Shown piece after piece: positions 7,152 to 12,989 of a stretch of DNA of 31,672 bases. The notes beneath the pieces are model-generated. The model was not told the DNA's origin, made no database searches, and was given only the letters and a program-made list of their open reading frames with translations. The stretch comes from a virus, in the IMG/VR virus record IMGVR_UViG_3300032050_000525, positions 1-31,672 of that record. One strand, 5' to 3'. Made by a program: the position numbers and the translations under genes. The stretch's first letter is position 1. Every line of letters starts with the position of its first letter.

Positions 7152-7485
7152 GGCTAAGGGTGCTGCCTTTGAGATAGATGTTATGAAGTGGCTACGATCT
7201 ATGGGTCAAGTAGCTGACCGCTTACGTCTAGCGGGTAAAGATGACGAAGGTGATTTAGTATGTGTTGTCGCGGGACAGACCTACATACTAGAACTCAAGA
7301 ACACGGCGAGACTAGACTTGCCAGAGTTCTGGAGGCAAGCAGAAGTTGAGGCGCTTAACTACGCTAAGGCTCGTGGTATCGGGGAAGTGCCACTGCATTA
7401 TGTTGTAGTTAAGCGTCGCAACTCTGGCATAGATAAGGCTTGGGTAATCCAAGATCTAACACAATGGTTGAAGGAGAAGCAGTAA
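7129..7485 (+). CDS. Holliday-junction-resolvase-like PD-(D/E)XK nuclease
   Basis: 118 residues. The pattern matches small archaeal/phage resolvases and VRR-type nucleases: KGAAFEIDVMKWLR (E15 in the first helix), DDEGDLVCV (D42) and YILELKNT (E55, K57), then a helix (PEFWRQAEVEALNYAKA) and a strand-rich end. The expected role is resolution or trimming of branched DNA during phage recombination and packaging. It starts inside the preceding gene and ends in a TAATG overlap with the next. Confidence 0.75.
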   Translation: MSNPKYNKAKGAAFEIDVMKWLRSMGQVADRLRLAGKDDEGDLVCVVAGQTYILELKNTARLDLPEFWRQAEVEALNYAKARGIGEVPLHYVVVKRRNSGIDKAWVIQDLTQWLKEKQ

Positions 7486-7733
7486 TGGCTATTGCCATCA
7501 AGCCTCTTCGTCGTAGAAGGCGTACTGCACAACGCGGTAAACCGATGAGTCAATCCCAGAGATGGGGGAAGGTAGAGACAATAATGCCAGTACCAGAAGG
7601 TCAAATCACCACATCAGAGATACTAATTCCTGATGCAGTAGAAGAAGCAATCGTAGAAGCTGATGCTGAAGAAGCAGTAGAAGAGTACGTTGCTGAGAAG
7701 CCAGCACCTAAGAAGCGAGCAAAGAAAGTATGA
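7485..7733 (+). CDS. Small charged protein, basic and acidic blocks
   Basis: 82 residues from the ATG at 7485, chosen because AAGGAG lies at 7471-7476 and the ATG overlaps the previous stop. The frame is open further upstream but without an SD. The N-terminus is strongly basic (KPLRRRRRTAQRGK), the middle is acidic (EEAIVEADAEEAVEEY) and the end is basic again (PKKRAKKV). Probably disordered and possibly nucleic-acid binding. Function unknown. Confidence 0.6.
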   Translation: MAIAIKPLRRRRRTAQRGKPMSQSQRWGKVETIMPVPEGQITTSEILIPDAVEEAIVEADAEEAVEEYVAEKPAPKKRAKKV

Positions 7734-7897
7734 CAACCAAGATTGGCCTACCTGAAAATCGTAGGCGACTCAAAGGATTAGGTTATGAATCTGCAAAGAG
7801 TGAGTCCTTCGATCAAGGATACAACGCTGGCTTTGATGCAGGTGTTCTTTGGCAAAAGGCTCAGCAAGAACTAGAAAGTAAGAAGGTAGAAGAATGA
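7730..7897 (+). CDS. Small hypothetical protein, 55 aa
   Basis: Starts MTTKIGLPENRRRLKGLG and continues with an aromatic/Gly stretch (FDQGYNAGFDAGVLWQ) and a charged helix. The ATG overlaps the upstream stop (ATGA), and its stop overlaps the next ATG at 7894. No recognised domain; retained because of perfect coupling on both sides. Confidence 0.6.
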   Translation: MTTKIGLPENRRRLKGLGYESAKSESFDQGYNAGFDAGVLWQKAQQELESKKVEE

Positions 7898-8067
7898 TCT
7901 GTGACAACTGTATCAAGGCAGGTGAGGAGAACTCACTCAACCATCTAAAGCGTGCTGCACACTGGCACGAGAAGTGTGAAGGATGCGTATGCCAGCACAA
8001 GACTGGTCAAGGTTGGGTAAAGGTAGAGGGAGTTCGAACTCCACTTCTGCAAACGCAATCCCCATAG
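7894..8067 (+). CDS. Small zinc-binding protein, 57 aa
   Basis: Two Cys groups form a compact zinc site: CDNC at residues 3-6 and HEKCEGCVCQH at about 25-35, followed by KTGQGWVK. The first part is coupled to the previous gene (ATGA). The last 85 bases overlap, in another frame, the primase zinc-ribbon gene that starts at 7983. I read both as real because both carry coherent motifs. Similar small CxxC...CxCQH proteins occur in related actinophages as far as I recall; function unknown. Confidence 0.6.
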   Translation: MICDNCIKAGEENSLNHLKRAAHWHEKCEGCVCQHKTGQGWVKVEGVRTPLLQTQSP

Positions 8068-8366
8068 GTCCTATCGTCTCCTACTTCGGTGGTGAGGTAC
8101 GAGAAGGACAGGATGTATCGGTTAAGTGTTGCTTGCATAGCGACACTCGTAGGTCTGCTGTAATCAATACGTATAAGAATTTATACTTCTGCCACACCTG
8201 CGGTAAGGGTGGCAATGCAGTCAACATAGTCTGCATCATAGAGAACTTGGAGTTTAGGGATGGCCTCAAACGCGCAGTCGAAATTGCTACTGGAAGCGGC
8301 GCAGCGATACGCCCAAGAGGTAAGTCCGGAAACTCTGGTCGCACTAGACGAACGTGGGATCTCTGA
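7983..8366 (+). CDS. Primase CHC2-type zinc-ribbon protein
   Basis: 127 residues. The DNA primase N-terminal zinc motif is clear: VKCCLHSD (C50, H52) and YFCHTCGKGGNAV (C70, C73), with the typical helix after it (NIVCIIENLEFRDGLKRAVE). It lacks the catalytic TOPRIM domain, which is encoded by the overlapping next gene in the +1 frame. The residues after about 105 (Arg/Gly/Ser-rich) are encoded entirely within the overlap and look non-homologous. The start is the first of two close ATGs. Together with 8260-8913 it would make up one primase, assembled as two chains. Confidence 0.8.
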   Translation: MRMPAQDWSRLGKGRGSSNSTSANAIPIGPIVSYFGGEVREGQDVSVKCCLHSDTRRSAVINTYKNLYFCHTCGKGGNAVNIVCIIENLEFRDGLKRAVEIATGSGAAIRPRGKSGNSGRTRRTWDL

Positions 8367-8913
8367 ACTTGTAGCAGCTAAGTTCCAACTAGGCACAGTC
8401 ACTGGTGCAATGAATGGTCACGAGATGTATGAAGGATGGATCTCTATCCCTTACATCACTGCCGGTGGCAGTTGCGTAGGCTTTAAGTTCCGTAGGTTAG
8501 ATGATGGCAAGCCTAAGTATGGCTCACCTTCTGGACAGAAGGCACACCTTTACAATGTTGCAGATGTGCTACCGCTATCGCCTTACATAGTTATCTGTGA
8601 GGGTGAGTTAGATGCAGTCATTACTAGCGGGATGTTGGGTATCCCAGCAGTGGGAGTCCCAGGAGTACAGTCTTGGAAGCCACACTTTCCTAAGTTATTT
8701 ACTGGCTATGAGACTGTCTTTGTTGTGGGCGATAATGATATTAAAGAAGATGGGTCCAACCCTGGCGCTGACTTTGCTAAGCGTGTCGCCAACGAGATAT
8801 TGAACTCAACTATTGTTACACTACCACCAGGTATGGACATCAATGACTACTACCTAGCACACGGAGCAGATGCTACGCGGGCTTTGCTAGTGGGTGAATC
8901 GAAGGGTGAGTAA
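8260..8913 (+). CDS. Primase TOPRIM catalytic protein
   Basis: 217 residues. TOPRIM motifs are VICEGELDAV (catalytic Glu in residues 114-116) and VFVVGDND (D158, D160). They are preceded by an ALDERGISELVAAKFQLG segment typical of the region between zinc and catalytic domains in DnaG-type primases. It starts 107 bases inside the zinc-ribbon gene, in the +1 frame. Domain order and neighbours (helicase-like ATPase, resolvase) support a role in lagging-strand priming. Independent initiation at ATG 8260 is the simplest reading. Confidence 0.8.
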   Translation: MASNAQSKLLLEAAQRYAQEVSPETLVALDERGISELVAAKFQLGTVTGAMNGHEMYEGWISIPYITAGGSCVGFKFRRLDDGKPKYGSPSGQKAHLYNVADVLPLSPYIVICEGELDAVITSGMLGIPAVGVPGVQSWKPHFPKLFTGYETVFVVGDNDIKEDGSNPGADFAKRVANEILNSTIVTLPPGMDINDYYLAHGADATRALLVGESKGE

Positions 8914-8919
8914 AGAAGA

Positions 8920-9303
8920 ATGGCAGATGATTCTACAGACTATACAGCATATGGGCTTCCAGATCCTCGAAGTGGATACGGCAACCGAGACTATCTTGAT
9001 ACGACCTATCGAGACAAGATAAGTCCGGAGTTCATTACAGATGTATGGCGCATTATGGATACCGCAGGTAACCTACTCATTCGTAAGCATCACGACTACG
9101 GCCCAAAGAATATTGCTCAGTCACCAGGTGGACCACTTAATGGTCTGCGTGTACGTATGTGGGATAAGATAGCTCGCATCAATAACCTTCTTGACTCAGG
9201 CGTGCAGCCTAGCAACGAGTCCTTGCGTGATTCATTCCTGGATCTACTTAACTATTCTGCTATTGCAATGATGGTCCTTGACGAGACGTGGCCTGATGAG
9301 TGA
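8920..9303 (+). CDS. Nmad1-like (DUF1599) nucleotide-modification-associated protein
   Basis: 127 residues. The segment from about residue 48 (LIRKHHDYGPKNIAQS ... LRVRMWDKIARINNLL ... SLRDSFLDLLNYS) has the KhxDYG, R..DK..RI and ES..D...LNY pattern of the Nucleotide modification associated domain 1 family, an all-helical, MazG-like group found in phages. AAAGAAGA precedes the ATG. It might act on nucleotides or support base modification, but no modifying enzyme is seen elsewhere in the window. Confidence 0.65.
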   Translation: MADDSTDYTAYGLPDPRSGYGNRDYLDTTYRDKISPEFITDVWRIMDTAGNLLIRKHHDYGPKNIAQSPGGPLNGLRVRMWDKIARINNLLDSGVQPSNESLRDSFLDLLNYSAIAMMVLDETWPDE

Positions 9304-9928
9304 TCTCCACCCTATTGTCTATGAGTTAGCGCCGTCAGTTGCTTATGCAATTCACCGGCGCTACAAGCATTGGGTAGAGAGAGATGATGTTACTCAGGAG
9401 TGTATAGCGTGGGCTATCACACGTAATGCCTACATCACAGAGCAGATGAATGTGGAAGATCCTAAGCAATTAGAGTATAACCAGAGACGTGTTGCTTGGC
9501 AGATGAAGCGTGCAGTCGAACGCTATGCACGCAAGGAGAAGGCCAACAAGTCTGGCTATCAGATCAACGATGAGGTTTACTACCAGACCTTTACCCTTGG
9601 TCAGCTACTGCCTTTCGTTATTGCATCAGTCATAGATGGCACAGTATTGGAGCAAGTGCAGGAGATGATTAAAGATGGTCAGCCACGCGGATCATCTAGT
9701 CCAGCAGAAGGTGGCAACCTACTCATCAGCCTGATAGATATTAAGAAGTGTTATCTCAAGTTAGATCAGAAGGATCAGACTGTATTACGTATGCGCCACT
9801 ATGATAACGCTACCTTGCAGCAGATAGCGCAGTACTTAGAGTGTGCAGTATCTACTGCTGATCGTAGATGCACCAACTCACTGCGTAGATTGCAAGAAGA
9901 ATTAGGTGGGGAGACACCCTTCCGATGA
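9296..9928 (+). CDS. Sigma-70-like factor (region 2/4-like)
   Basis: 210 residues from the ATG at 9296. An upstream in-frame TTG at 9278 exists but gives a longer overlap. The C-terminal ~50 residues (KLDQKDQTVLRMRHYDNATL, then QQIAQYLECAVSTADRRCTN and a final helix) match a sigma region 4 helix-turn-helix. The N-terminal part (RYKHWVERDDVTQECIAWA) resembles sigma region 2 helices in small sigma factors. A linker of about 90 residues separates them. A role as a phage sigma or anti-/co-sigma factor is plausible, which together with WhiB gives two candidate phage transcription regulators in this operon. Confidence 0.65.
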   Translation: MSDLHPIVYELAPSVAYAIHRRYKHWVERDDVTQECIAWAITRNAYITEQMNVEDPKQLEYNQRRVAWQMKRAVERYARKEKANKSGYQINDEVYYQTFTLGQLLPFVIASVIDGTVLEQVQEMIKDGQPRGSSSPAEGGNLLISLIDIKKCYLKLDQKDQTVLRMRHYDNATLQQIAQYLECAVSTADRRCTNSLRRLQEELGGETPFR

Positions 9929-10308
9929 AAGAAGAAGAGTTATTTAACTATCTCAAAGGCAGCCTATATCCTGACTTAGTTAAGAGTCCAGGGATCTATG
10001 ATACTTATGATTGCACCAGTGAGAAGGCTGCTCACTATATCGAACTCAAGTGCAGGCAGACTCACTATCCCACACTGCTTATCGAAGAGATCAAGTACCG
10101 CAAGCTCATCACTCAGGCAGCAGAACGAGATCTGATCCCGTACTACATCAACTCCACTCCACTTGGTATCTATTCTTTTGATCTTATGGATCTGCCAGAA
10201 CCTAAATGGTATACACAAGTGATGCCAGTCTCTACTGAGTTTGAGAATAAGAATAAGACTTACAAGTTAGTAGGTTATCTAGATATAGAAGAAGCGGTGA
10301 AGCTATGA
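9925..10308 (+). CDS. Hypothetical protein with possible PD-(D/E)XK core
   Basis: 127 residues. GIYDTYDCTSEKAAHYIELK places an acidic residue (D26 or D29) ahead of an E40-x-K42 strand, followed by a helix (LLIEEIKYRKLITQAAERD) and a hydrophobic strand (IPYYINS), an order compatible with a minimal restriction-endonuclease fold. It overlaps the sigma-like gene by 4 bases (ATGA). The assignment is tentative. Confidence 0.55.
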   Translation: MKEEELFNYLKGSLYPDLVKSPGIYDTYDCTSEKAAHYIELKCRQTHYPTLLIEEIKYRKLITQAAERDLIPYYINSTPLGIYSFDLMDLPEPKWYTQVMPVSTEFENKNKTYKLVGYLDIEEAVKL

Positions 10309-10475
10309 TCTATGCTTTTAAGTGTGAGTGTGGTAATACCAGGGAGATTGAGCAGTCTATCCACGCTGAGATCATTGAGCCTATGTGTACTGACTGCCAT
10401 AGTTCTATGAGTCGTCTCTGGTCCTCGCCCGCTATCACCTTTAAGGGTCCAGGGTTCTACAGTAACGGCGGTTAA
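10305..10475 (+). CDS. FmdB-like zinc-ribbon protein
   Basis: 56 residues. Starts MIYAFKCECGNTREIEQSI, with a second Cys pair CTDC, then a Ser/Met/Arg stretch and ITFKGPGFYSNGG at the end. The C-x-C-G ... C-x2-C ribbon plus the FKGxGFY ending is the form of FmdB-type putative regulatory proteins. It is the last gene of the plus-strand replication operon and is followed by a hairpin between convergent units. Confidence 0.75.
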   Translation: MIYAFKCECGNTREIEQSIHAEIIEPMCTDCHSSMSRLWSSPAITFKGPGFYSNGG

Positions 10476-10479
10476 AGCA

Positions 10480-10516
10480 CTAACCCCCACCGGAAAGAGG
10501 TAACGGTGAGGGCTAG
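10480..10516. terminator. Hairpin between convergent operons, probable bidirectional terminator
   Basis: Arms 10480-10492 (CTAACCCCCACCG) and 10504-10516 (CGGTGAGGGCTAG) pair over 13 positions with two mismatches. A small second hairpin (TCCTTCGAAAGGA, 10517-10529) follows. It sits between a plus-strand gene ending at 10475 and a minus-strand gene ending at 10538. There is no long T run, so efficiency is uncertain. Confidence 0.5.
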
Positions 10517-10537
10517 TCCTTCGAAAGGAGGGCAAGA

Positions 10538-10699
10538 TTATTGTAGCACGGAGATAGCTACGTGGCAAGGATCGCCACCCTCATTCCATTCATATAGTTC
10601 TTCTTCATTCATATAGTCAAAGTTGCCATCGTGTGTGGCACAGTAGGGTTTACTTATCCACCCTCTCTTGATCCCGAACATAAGCCATAGATTAAACAT
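10538..10699 (-). CDS. Small conserved-looking protein, 53 aa
   Basis: Starts MFNLWLMFGIKRGWISKPYC and continues ATHDGNFDY, then an acidic helix and EGGDPCHVAISVLQ. The ATG overlaps the transglycosylase stop (TGATG). The KRGW-SKP-C-THDG ... GGDPC-HV pattern is one I associate with short proteins in other actinophages. The two Cys and His residues might bind metal. It is the terminal gene of the minus-strand operon. Confidence 0.65.
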   Translation of the reverse strand: MFNLWLMFGIKRGWISKPYCATHDGNFDYMNEEELYEWNEGGDPCHVAISVLQ

Positions 10700-11121
10700 C
10701 AGTACCACCCTCTTCTGTCTGAGTGTCGGAGAGCGCTACACGCATCGCCTCTATAGCGATGACCAATGTATCGTATACCGTGAAGGATTTGAAGTTCAGG
10801 CTCTCGACTTTTCTCTCTAAGGAGTTGAGCAATTCCGTAAGCTGAGGATCCTTGTCTGTTCTTAGCGAGGTGGTCAAACCTGCTCTCACGGGTCCATAAG
10901 GTGATAAGGCACGTTGTTTGCTTGTCCGTATATCCGAGAGCGCGACTATATTGCTTGGCGATTCGTTTGTTCTCACGCTTTTCCTCCATCGTTGCCTTGG
11001 TCTGGACCGGAGCTGGCTTGGTCGCCCTCTCCTCCACCCGTAAGTGATGCACTGGCGTTAAGATCCATATGCTGGTCAGTACTGCCGTCAATATCAAGCC
11101 ACTTCTTACCCATCTGTTCAT
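10699..11121 (-). CDS. SLT-type lytic transglycosylase with N-terminal membrane anchor/signal
   Basis: 140 residues. An N-terminal hydrophobic segment (residues about 8-23, GLILTAVLTSIWILTP) follows basic residues, so the enzyme is exported or anchored. The catalytic domain starts around residue 60: LWTRESRFDH with Glu79 as the catalytic acid, SSAYGIAQLL (92-101), GIRYIGHRYRG and a GWY end. This is the order of the small SLT/lysozyme-like domain. The proximal 149 bases overlap the upstream minus-strand gene in another frame. An internal ATG at 10989 would avoid this but lose the signal. It cleaves the glycan strand, unlike the peptidase endolysin at 2152, and is in a different transcription unit. 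Confidence 0.8.
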   Translation of the reverse strand: MNRWVRSGLILTAVLTSIWILTPVHHLRVEERATKPAPVQTKATMEEKRENKRIAKQYSRALGYTDKQTTCLITLWTRESRFDHLAKNRQGSSAYGIAQLLREKSREPELQILHGIRYIGHRYRGDACSALRHSDRRGWY

Positions 11122-11269
11122 CTACAATTTTCTCCTGTTCGAGCAGTTCTTTGTATGTCTCAGGGTAAGCATTGGATAGGCGTGTCATTGCCCTATCCCT
11201 CGCCCTCCGATAGTTGCGATAGCTTACTGCGCTGCGCTTGGCAGACTCTATCCTTCTAGCGATCTCCAT
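10973..11269 (-). CDS. Helical hypothetical protein, 98 aa
   Basis: The N-terminal half is basic and helical (SYRNYRRARDRAMTRLSNAY, then PETYKELLEQEKIVDEQMG). The C-terminal third is low-complexity Gly/Ser/Asp (SLTGGGEGDQASSGPD). GGAGG at 11280-11284 (minus strand) serves the ATG. The low-complexity tail is exactly the part that overlaps the transglycosylase gene, as expected when a dispensable tail is constrained by a second frame. Function unknown. Confidence 0.65.
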   Translation of the reverse strand: MEIARRIESAKRSAVSYRNYRRARDRAMTRLSNAYPETYKELLEQEKIVDEQMGKKWLDIDGSTDQHMDLNASASLTGGGEGDQASSGPDQGNDGGKA

Positions 11270-11345
11270 TATTAAACTTATCCTCCGTTACTATCAGTGC
11301 ATATGTTACCAGTAGAATTGCTATTAAACCCAAGGCGTAGCTCAC
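11256..11345 (-). CDS. 29-residue single-span membrane peptide
   Basis: GTG-initiated peptide MSYALGLIAILLVTYALIVT followed by EDKFNNGDR. It is essentially one transmembrane helix with an acidic end. The start overlaps the upstream stop as GTGA and lies after GAGGGCAAG. Its end overlaps the next gene by 14 bases. No known function. Confidence 0.5.
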   Translation of the reverse strand: MSYALGLIAILLVTYALIVTEDKFNNGDR

Positions 11346-11584
11346 TTGCCCTCACCCACCTTAGATCCTACGATTGCGGTCACTTCGATAGGTCTGCCCA
11401 CCATATGAGCGTCCTCATCATTACTATTCCACGCGGAGATGAATACCCTCGCCCCCTCTGGTGAGCGCCAGTACCAGTCAAACATATCCTCAATGTTCTC
11501 CCCTCCCCATATGGCTACGCCTTGCGGGTCGGTGACTTCATATAGGTAGATCAGATTCTCATTGGTCGAATAGAAGTTAGTCAT
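11342..11584 (-). CDS. Hypothetical protein, 80 aa
   Basis: The ATG at 11584 is chosen over upstream codons because AGGAGGG precedes it and it overlaps the previous stop by 8 bases. The sequence (MTNFYSTNENLIYLYEVTD, then IEDMFDWYWRSPEGARVFIS) is soluble and aromatic-rich with no Cys motif. It ends GEGK, encoded by the same GAGGGCAAG string that recurs at other gene junctions of this operon. Unknown function. Confidence 0.6.
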   Translation of the reverse strand: MTNFYSTNENLIYLYEVTDPQGVAIWGGENIEDMFDWYWRSPEGARVFISAWNSNDEDAHMVGRPIEVTAIVGSKVGEGK

Positions 11585-11816
11585 CGTCACCCTCCTGAAT
11601 ATAATCAAGGTCAATGGACATAACTATAACTATCTCGCTATATCCACCTTGCCCTCTTGCTAGTTGCAGCACTATCTCATTGCTATCTGCATCACCCAAA
11701 GCACCTAGATAGGTAGCTTCTGCCACAGTACTAGCGTCTAAGTAGGCCCCGTCCTGATATAAGCAAGGGATACTCATACCCTGCTCAGCTAAATCTTTAC
11801 GCATAGTTACTTTCAT
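11577..11816 (-). CDS. Hypothetical protein, 79 aa
   Basis: Begins MKVTMRKDLAEQGMSIPCLY. A short beta-rich body (EIVLQLARGQ, SEIVIVMSIDLDYI) ends with an acidic tail. AAGGGA precedes the ATG, which overlaps the upstream stop (TAATG). No recognised domain. Confidence 0.6.
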   Translation of the reverse strand: MKVTMRKDLAEQGMSIPCLYQDGAYLDASTVAEATYLGALGDADSNEIVLQLARGQGGYSEIVIVMSIDLDYIQEGDDD

Positions 11817-11983
11817 TATCGTCCCTTCCTCTCTTCTAGGTAGTTGATAAGGTTGATCTCCTCTAGCGCCCGTATCATACGCTTGAGGTTCTCCACGCCC
11901 TCTCTCTCATCACCATTGGTGAGTTGCTCGATGGCTAGATCCTTGCATAGATCCGCCTTAGCAATTAGATATTCTTTATTCAT
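11816..11983 (-). CDS. Helical hypothetical protein, 55 aa
   Basis: The start is the ATG at 11983, preceded by GGGGGAGAG. A GTG slightly upstream is possible. The sequence is two charged helices (MNKEYLIAKADLCKDLAIEQ and EGVENLKRMIRALEEINLIN). It overlaps the upstream zinc gene by 8 bases and the next gene by one. Unknown function. Confidence 0.6.
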   Translation of the reverse strand: MNKEYLIAKADLCKDLAIEQLTNGDEREGVENLKRMIRALEEINLINYLEERKGR

Positions 11984-12134
11984 TACTCTCCCCCTCACAA
12001 TCGTGGTTATAGATACCGCAGACTACGCAGATATTACCGCTATCTAGTAGGCAGTACTTAGCCCCCTCTATATCTTCGATCATATTTTCAGCGTCGAAGT
12101 CGCCCGCGCATACCATACAAGTTGCTAGTTCCAT
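11976..12134 (-). CDS. Small zinc-ribbon protein, 52 aa
   Basis: Cys pairs CMVC (residues 6-9) and CVVCG near residue 36-39, with a further His and Cys near the end (YNHDCEGE), form a treble-clef-like or ribbon zinc site. Acidic elsewhere. The ATG lies in a GAGGGCAAGTAATGG junction. Not long enough for a defined enzyme; a protein- or nucleic-acid-binding adaptor is the only reasonable guess. Confidence 0.6.
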   Translation of the reverse strand: MELATCMVCAGDFDAENMIEDIEGAKYCLLDSGNICVVCGIYNHDCEGESNE

Positions 12135-12277
12135 TACTTGCCCTCTTTCGCTAGTTTAAGTGCAGATATTGCACCCTCGATATACTCTTGTGTGTGCATA
12201 GAAAATAGGCCAGCCTTGATATTAGCCAGCTCGATCTCGCACCATTCCAACTCTTGTGTAATTGTTGGTGTCTCCAT
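12134..12277 (-). CDS. Helical hypothetical protein, 47 aa
   Basis: METPTITQELEWCEIELANI, then KAGLFSMHTQEYIEGAISAL and KLAKEGK: two amphipathic helices, one Cys, no clear motif. Both ends lie in GAGGGCAAGTAATGG junctions, giving TAATG coupling to its neighbours. Confidence 0.55.
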   Translation of the reverse strand: METPTITQELEWCEIELANIKAGLFSMHTQEYIEGAISALKLAKEGK

Positions 12278-12438
12278 TACTTGCCCTCTCTCTCTTTGAT
12301 AGTTAGCTCATTCTCACACTCTACGCAGGTGTCAGAATTATATTCTTTGCGGTCATACTCTCTCTCACACGTATCACACGTGATCCATTCTGAGTTATCG
12401 TCGAAGGCAGGGTCGGCAGCGTAGTAGTAATCGCTCAC
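12277..12438 (-). CDS. Small zinc-ribbon protein, 53 aa
   Basis: GTG-initiated at 12438, overlapping the upstream stop (GTGA) after GGAGGG. Starts MSDYYYAADPAFDDNSEW. Cys pairs CDTC and CVEC are about 14 residues apart, a minimal zinc ribbon. It ends EREGK from the recurrent junction string. Very acidic. Unknown function. Confidence 0.6.
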   Translation of the reverse strand: MSDYYYAADPAFDDNSEWITCDTCEREYDRKEYNSDTCVECENELTIKEREGK

Positions 12439-12611
12439 TCTTTACCCTCCTCGGCTATAAGTTCTTGCAAGTATTCGATAGCTACCTGCCTGGCGTCAAT
12501 ATAACCGGTGCCTACGATAAACTTAGGTGGGAATAGCCTGGCCTTTAACCCTTCTAATTGTTCTTGAGGGGTCATATTTGCCACCTCTCCTAGCGTGTAG
12601 ATGTATGCCAT
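12435..12611 (-). CDS. Hypothetical protein, 58 aa
   Basis: MAYIYTLGEVANMTPQEQLE, then GLKARLFPPKFIVGTGYIDA and a C-terminal helix ending AEEGKE. Soluble, no Cys. The start lies in an exact copy of the GAGGGCAAGTAATGG junction; the stop overlaps the next GTG. Unknown function. Confidence 0.6.
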   Translation of the reverse strand: MAYIYTLGEVANMTPQEQLEGLKARLFPPKFIVGTGYIDARQVAIEYLQELIAEEGKE

Positions 12612-12874
12612 TACTTGCCCTCCCCTGCCTTATGGGTGCAGCAATCGCCACAATTCCCACAATTACCGCACCGGTTATCTCTACTTGATAGCTCATAAGA
12701 GTCACCGCACCTATCGCACTCTCCCTCTATCGGGTGCAGATATCCTCCCATAGTGGAGATGAGATTGGTACGAATAACTATCCCGCCCTCACCCTCTTCC
12801 ACCGCTGCACCTTGCATATTCTCTTCCACCCATAGTCTTAGATCTTGCAAGGTATCTATCTCTTGTAGTTGCAT
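12611..12874 (-). CDS. Cys-rich zinc-binding protein, 87 aa
   Basis: The N-terminal half is acidic and helical (TLQDLRLWVEENMQG). The C-terminal half is dense in Cys: C53, C56 (CDRCG), then C69, C72, C75, C78 and C79 (CGNCGNCGDCC) and H81. This could hold one ribbon plus extra ligands, or two metals. The start is in a near-identical GAGGGCAAGTAATG junction. It is the first gene downstream of the candidate internal promoter at 12976. Function unknown. Confidence 0.65.
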   Translation of the reverse strand: MQLQEIDTLQDLRLWVEENMQGAAVEEGEGGIVIRTNLISTMGGYLHPIEGECDRCGDSYELSSRDNRCGNCGNCGDCCTHKAGEGK

Positions 12875-12975
12875 TACTTGCCCTCTTCCACTTTAATCTA
12901 GGGCAACTTGCCCTCCCTTACCCTCTCCCTCTACCGATAGGAGAGAGGATAAGAGATAACCTATTGCCTTACCTT

Positions 12976-12981
12976 ACTATA
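12976..12981 (-). promoter_or_regulatory. Candidate internal minus-strand -10 box
   Basis: TATAGT on the minus strand lies inside GTATAGTAAGG, an 11-base string shared exactly with the promoter at 14345. It sits in the only sizeable gap (12875-12989) of the minus operon and would serve the genes from 12874 downward. The -35 region is weak. The rest of the gap holds purine-rich SD-like repeats and a GGGCAA-C-TTGCCC palindrome (12901-12913), no gene. Confidence 0.45.
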
Positions 12982-12989
12982 CCGTACTC

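Larger units (their letters stand above)
12131..12885 (-). repeat. Recurrent SD/stop/start junction GAGGGCAAGTAATGG
   Basis: The 15-base string GAGGGCAAGTAATGG (minus strand) is exact at 12131-12145, 12274-12288 and 12608-12622, and matches 14 of 15 at 12871-12885. Each copy supplies a GAGGG Shine-Dalgarno, codes the last residues Glu-Gly-Lys of the upstream protein, and fuses its TAA to the next ATG. Shorter relatives occur at about 11343-11354 and 12906-12915. Confidence 0.8.

Noticed and set aside
8340-8370. RF2-like +1 frameshift site (CTC TGA) at the end of the primase zinc gene
   Set aside because: Homology to primases is already in the TOPRIM frame before this point, so a shift here would skip it; no strong SD-like stimulator upstream.
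10692-10976. A 94-residue minus-strand frame overlapping the transglycosylase
   Set aside because: The alternative frame (10699-11121) shows a complete SLT motif set with signal segment; this one has no motif and no coupling to neighbours.
12901-12913. GGGCAA-C-TTGCCC palindrome as a terminator
   Set aside because: The loop would be a single base and no T tract follows; it is likely a product of the repeated GAGGGCAAG junction string.
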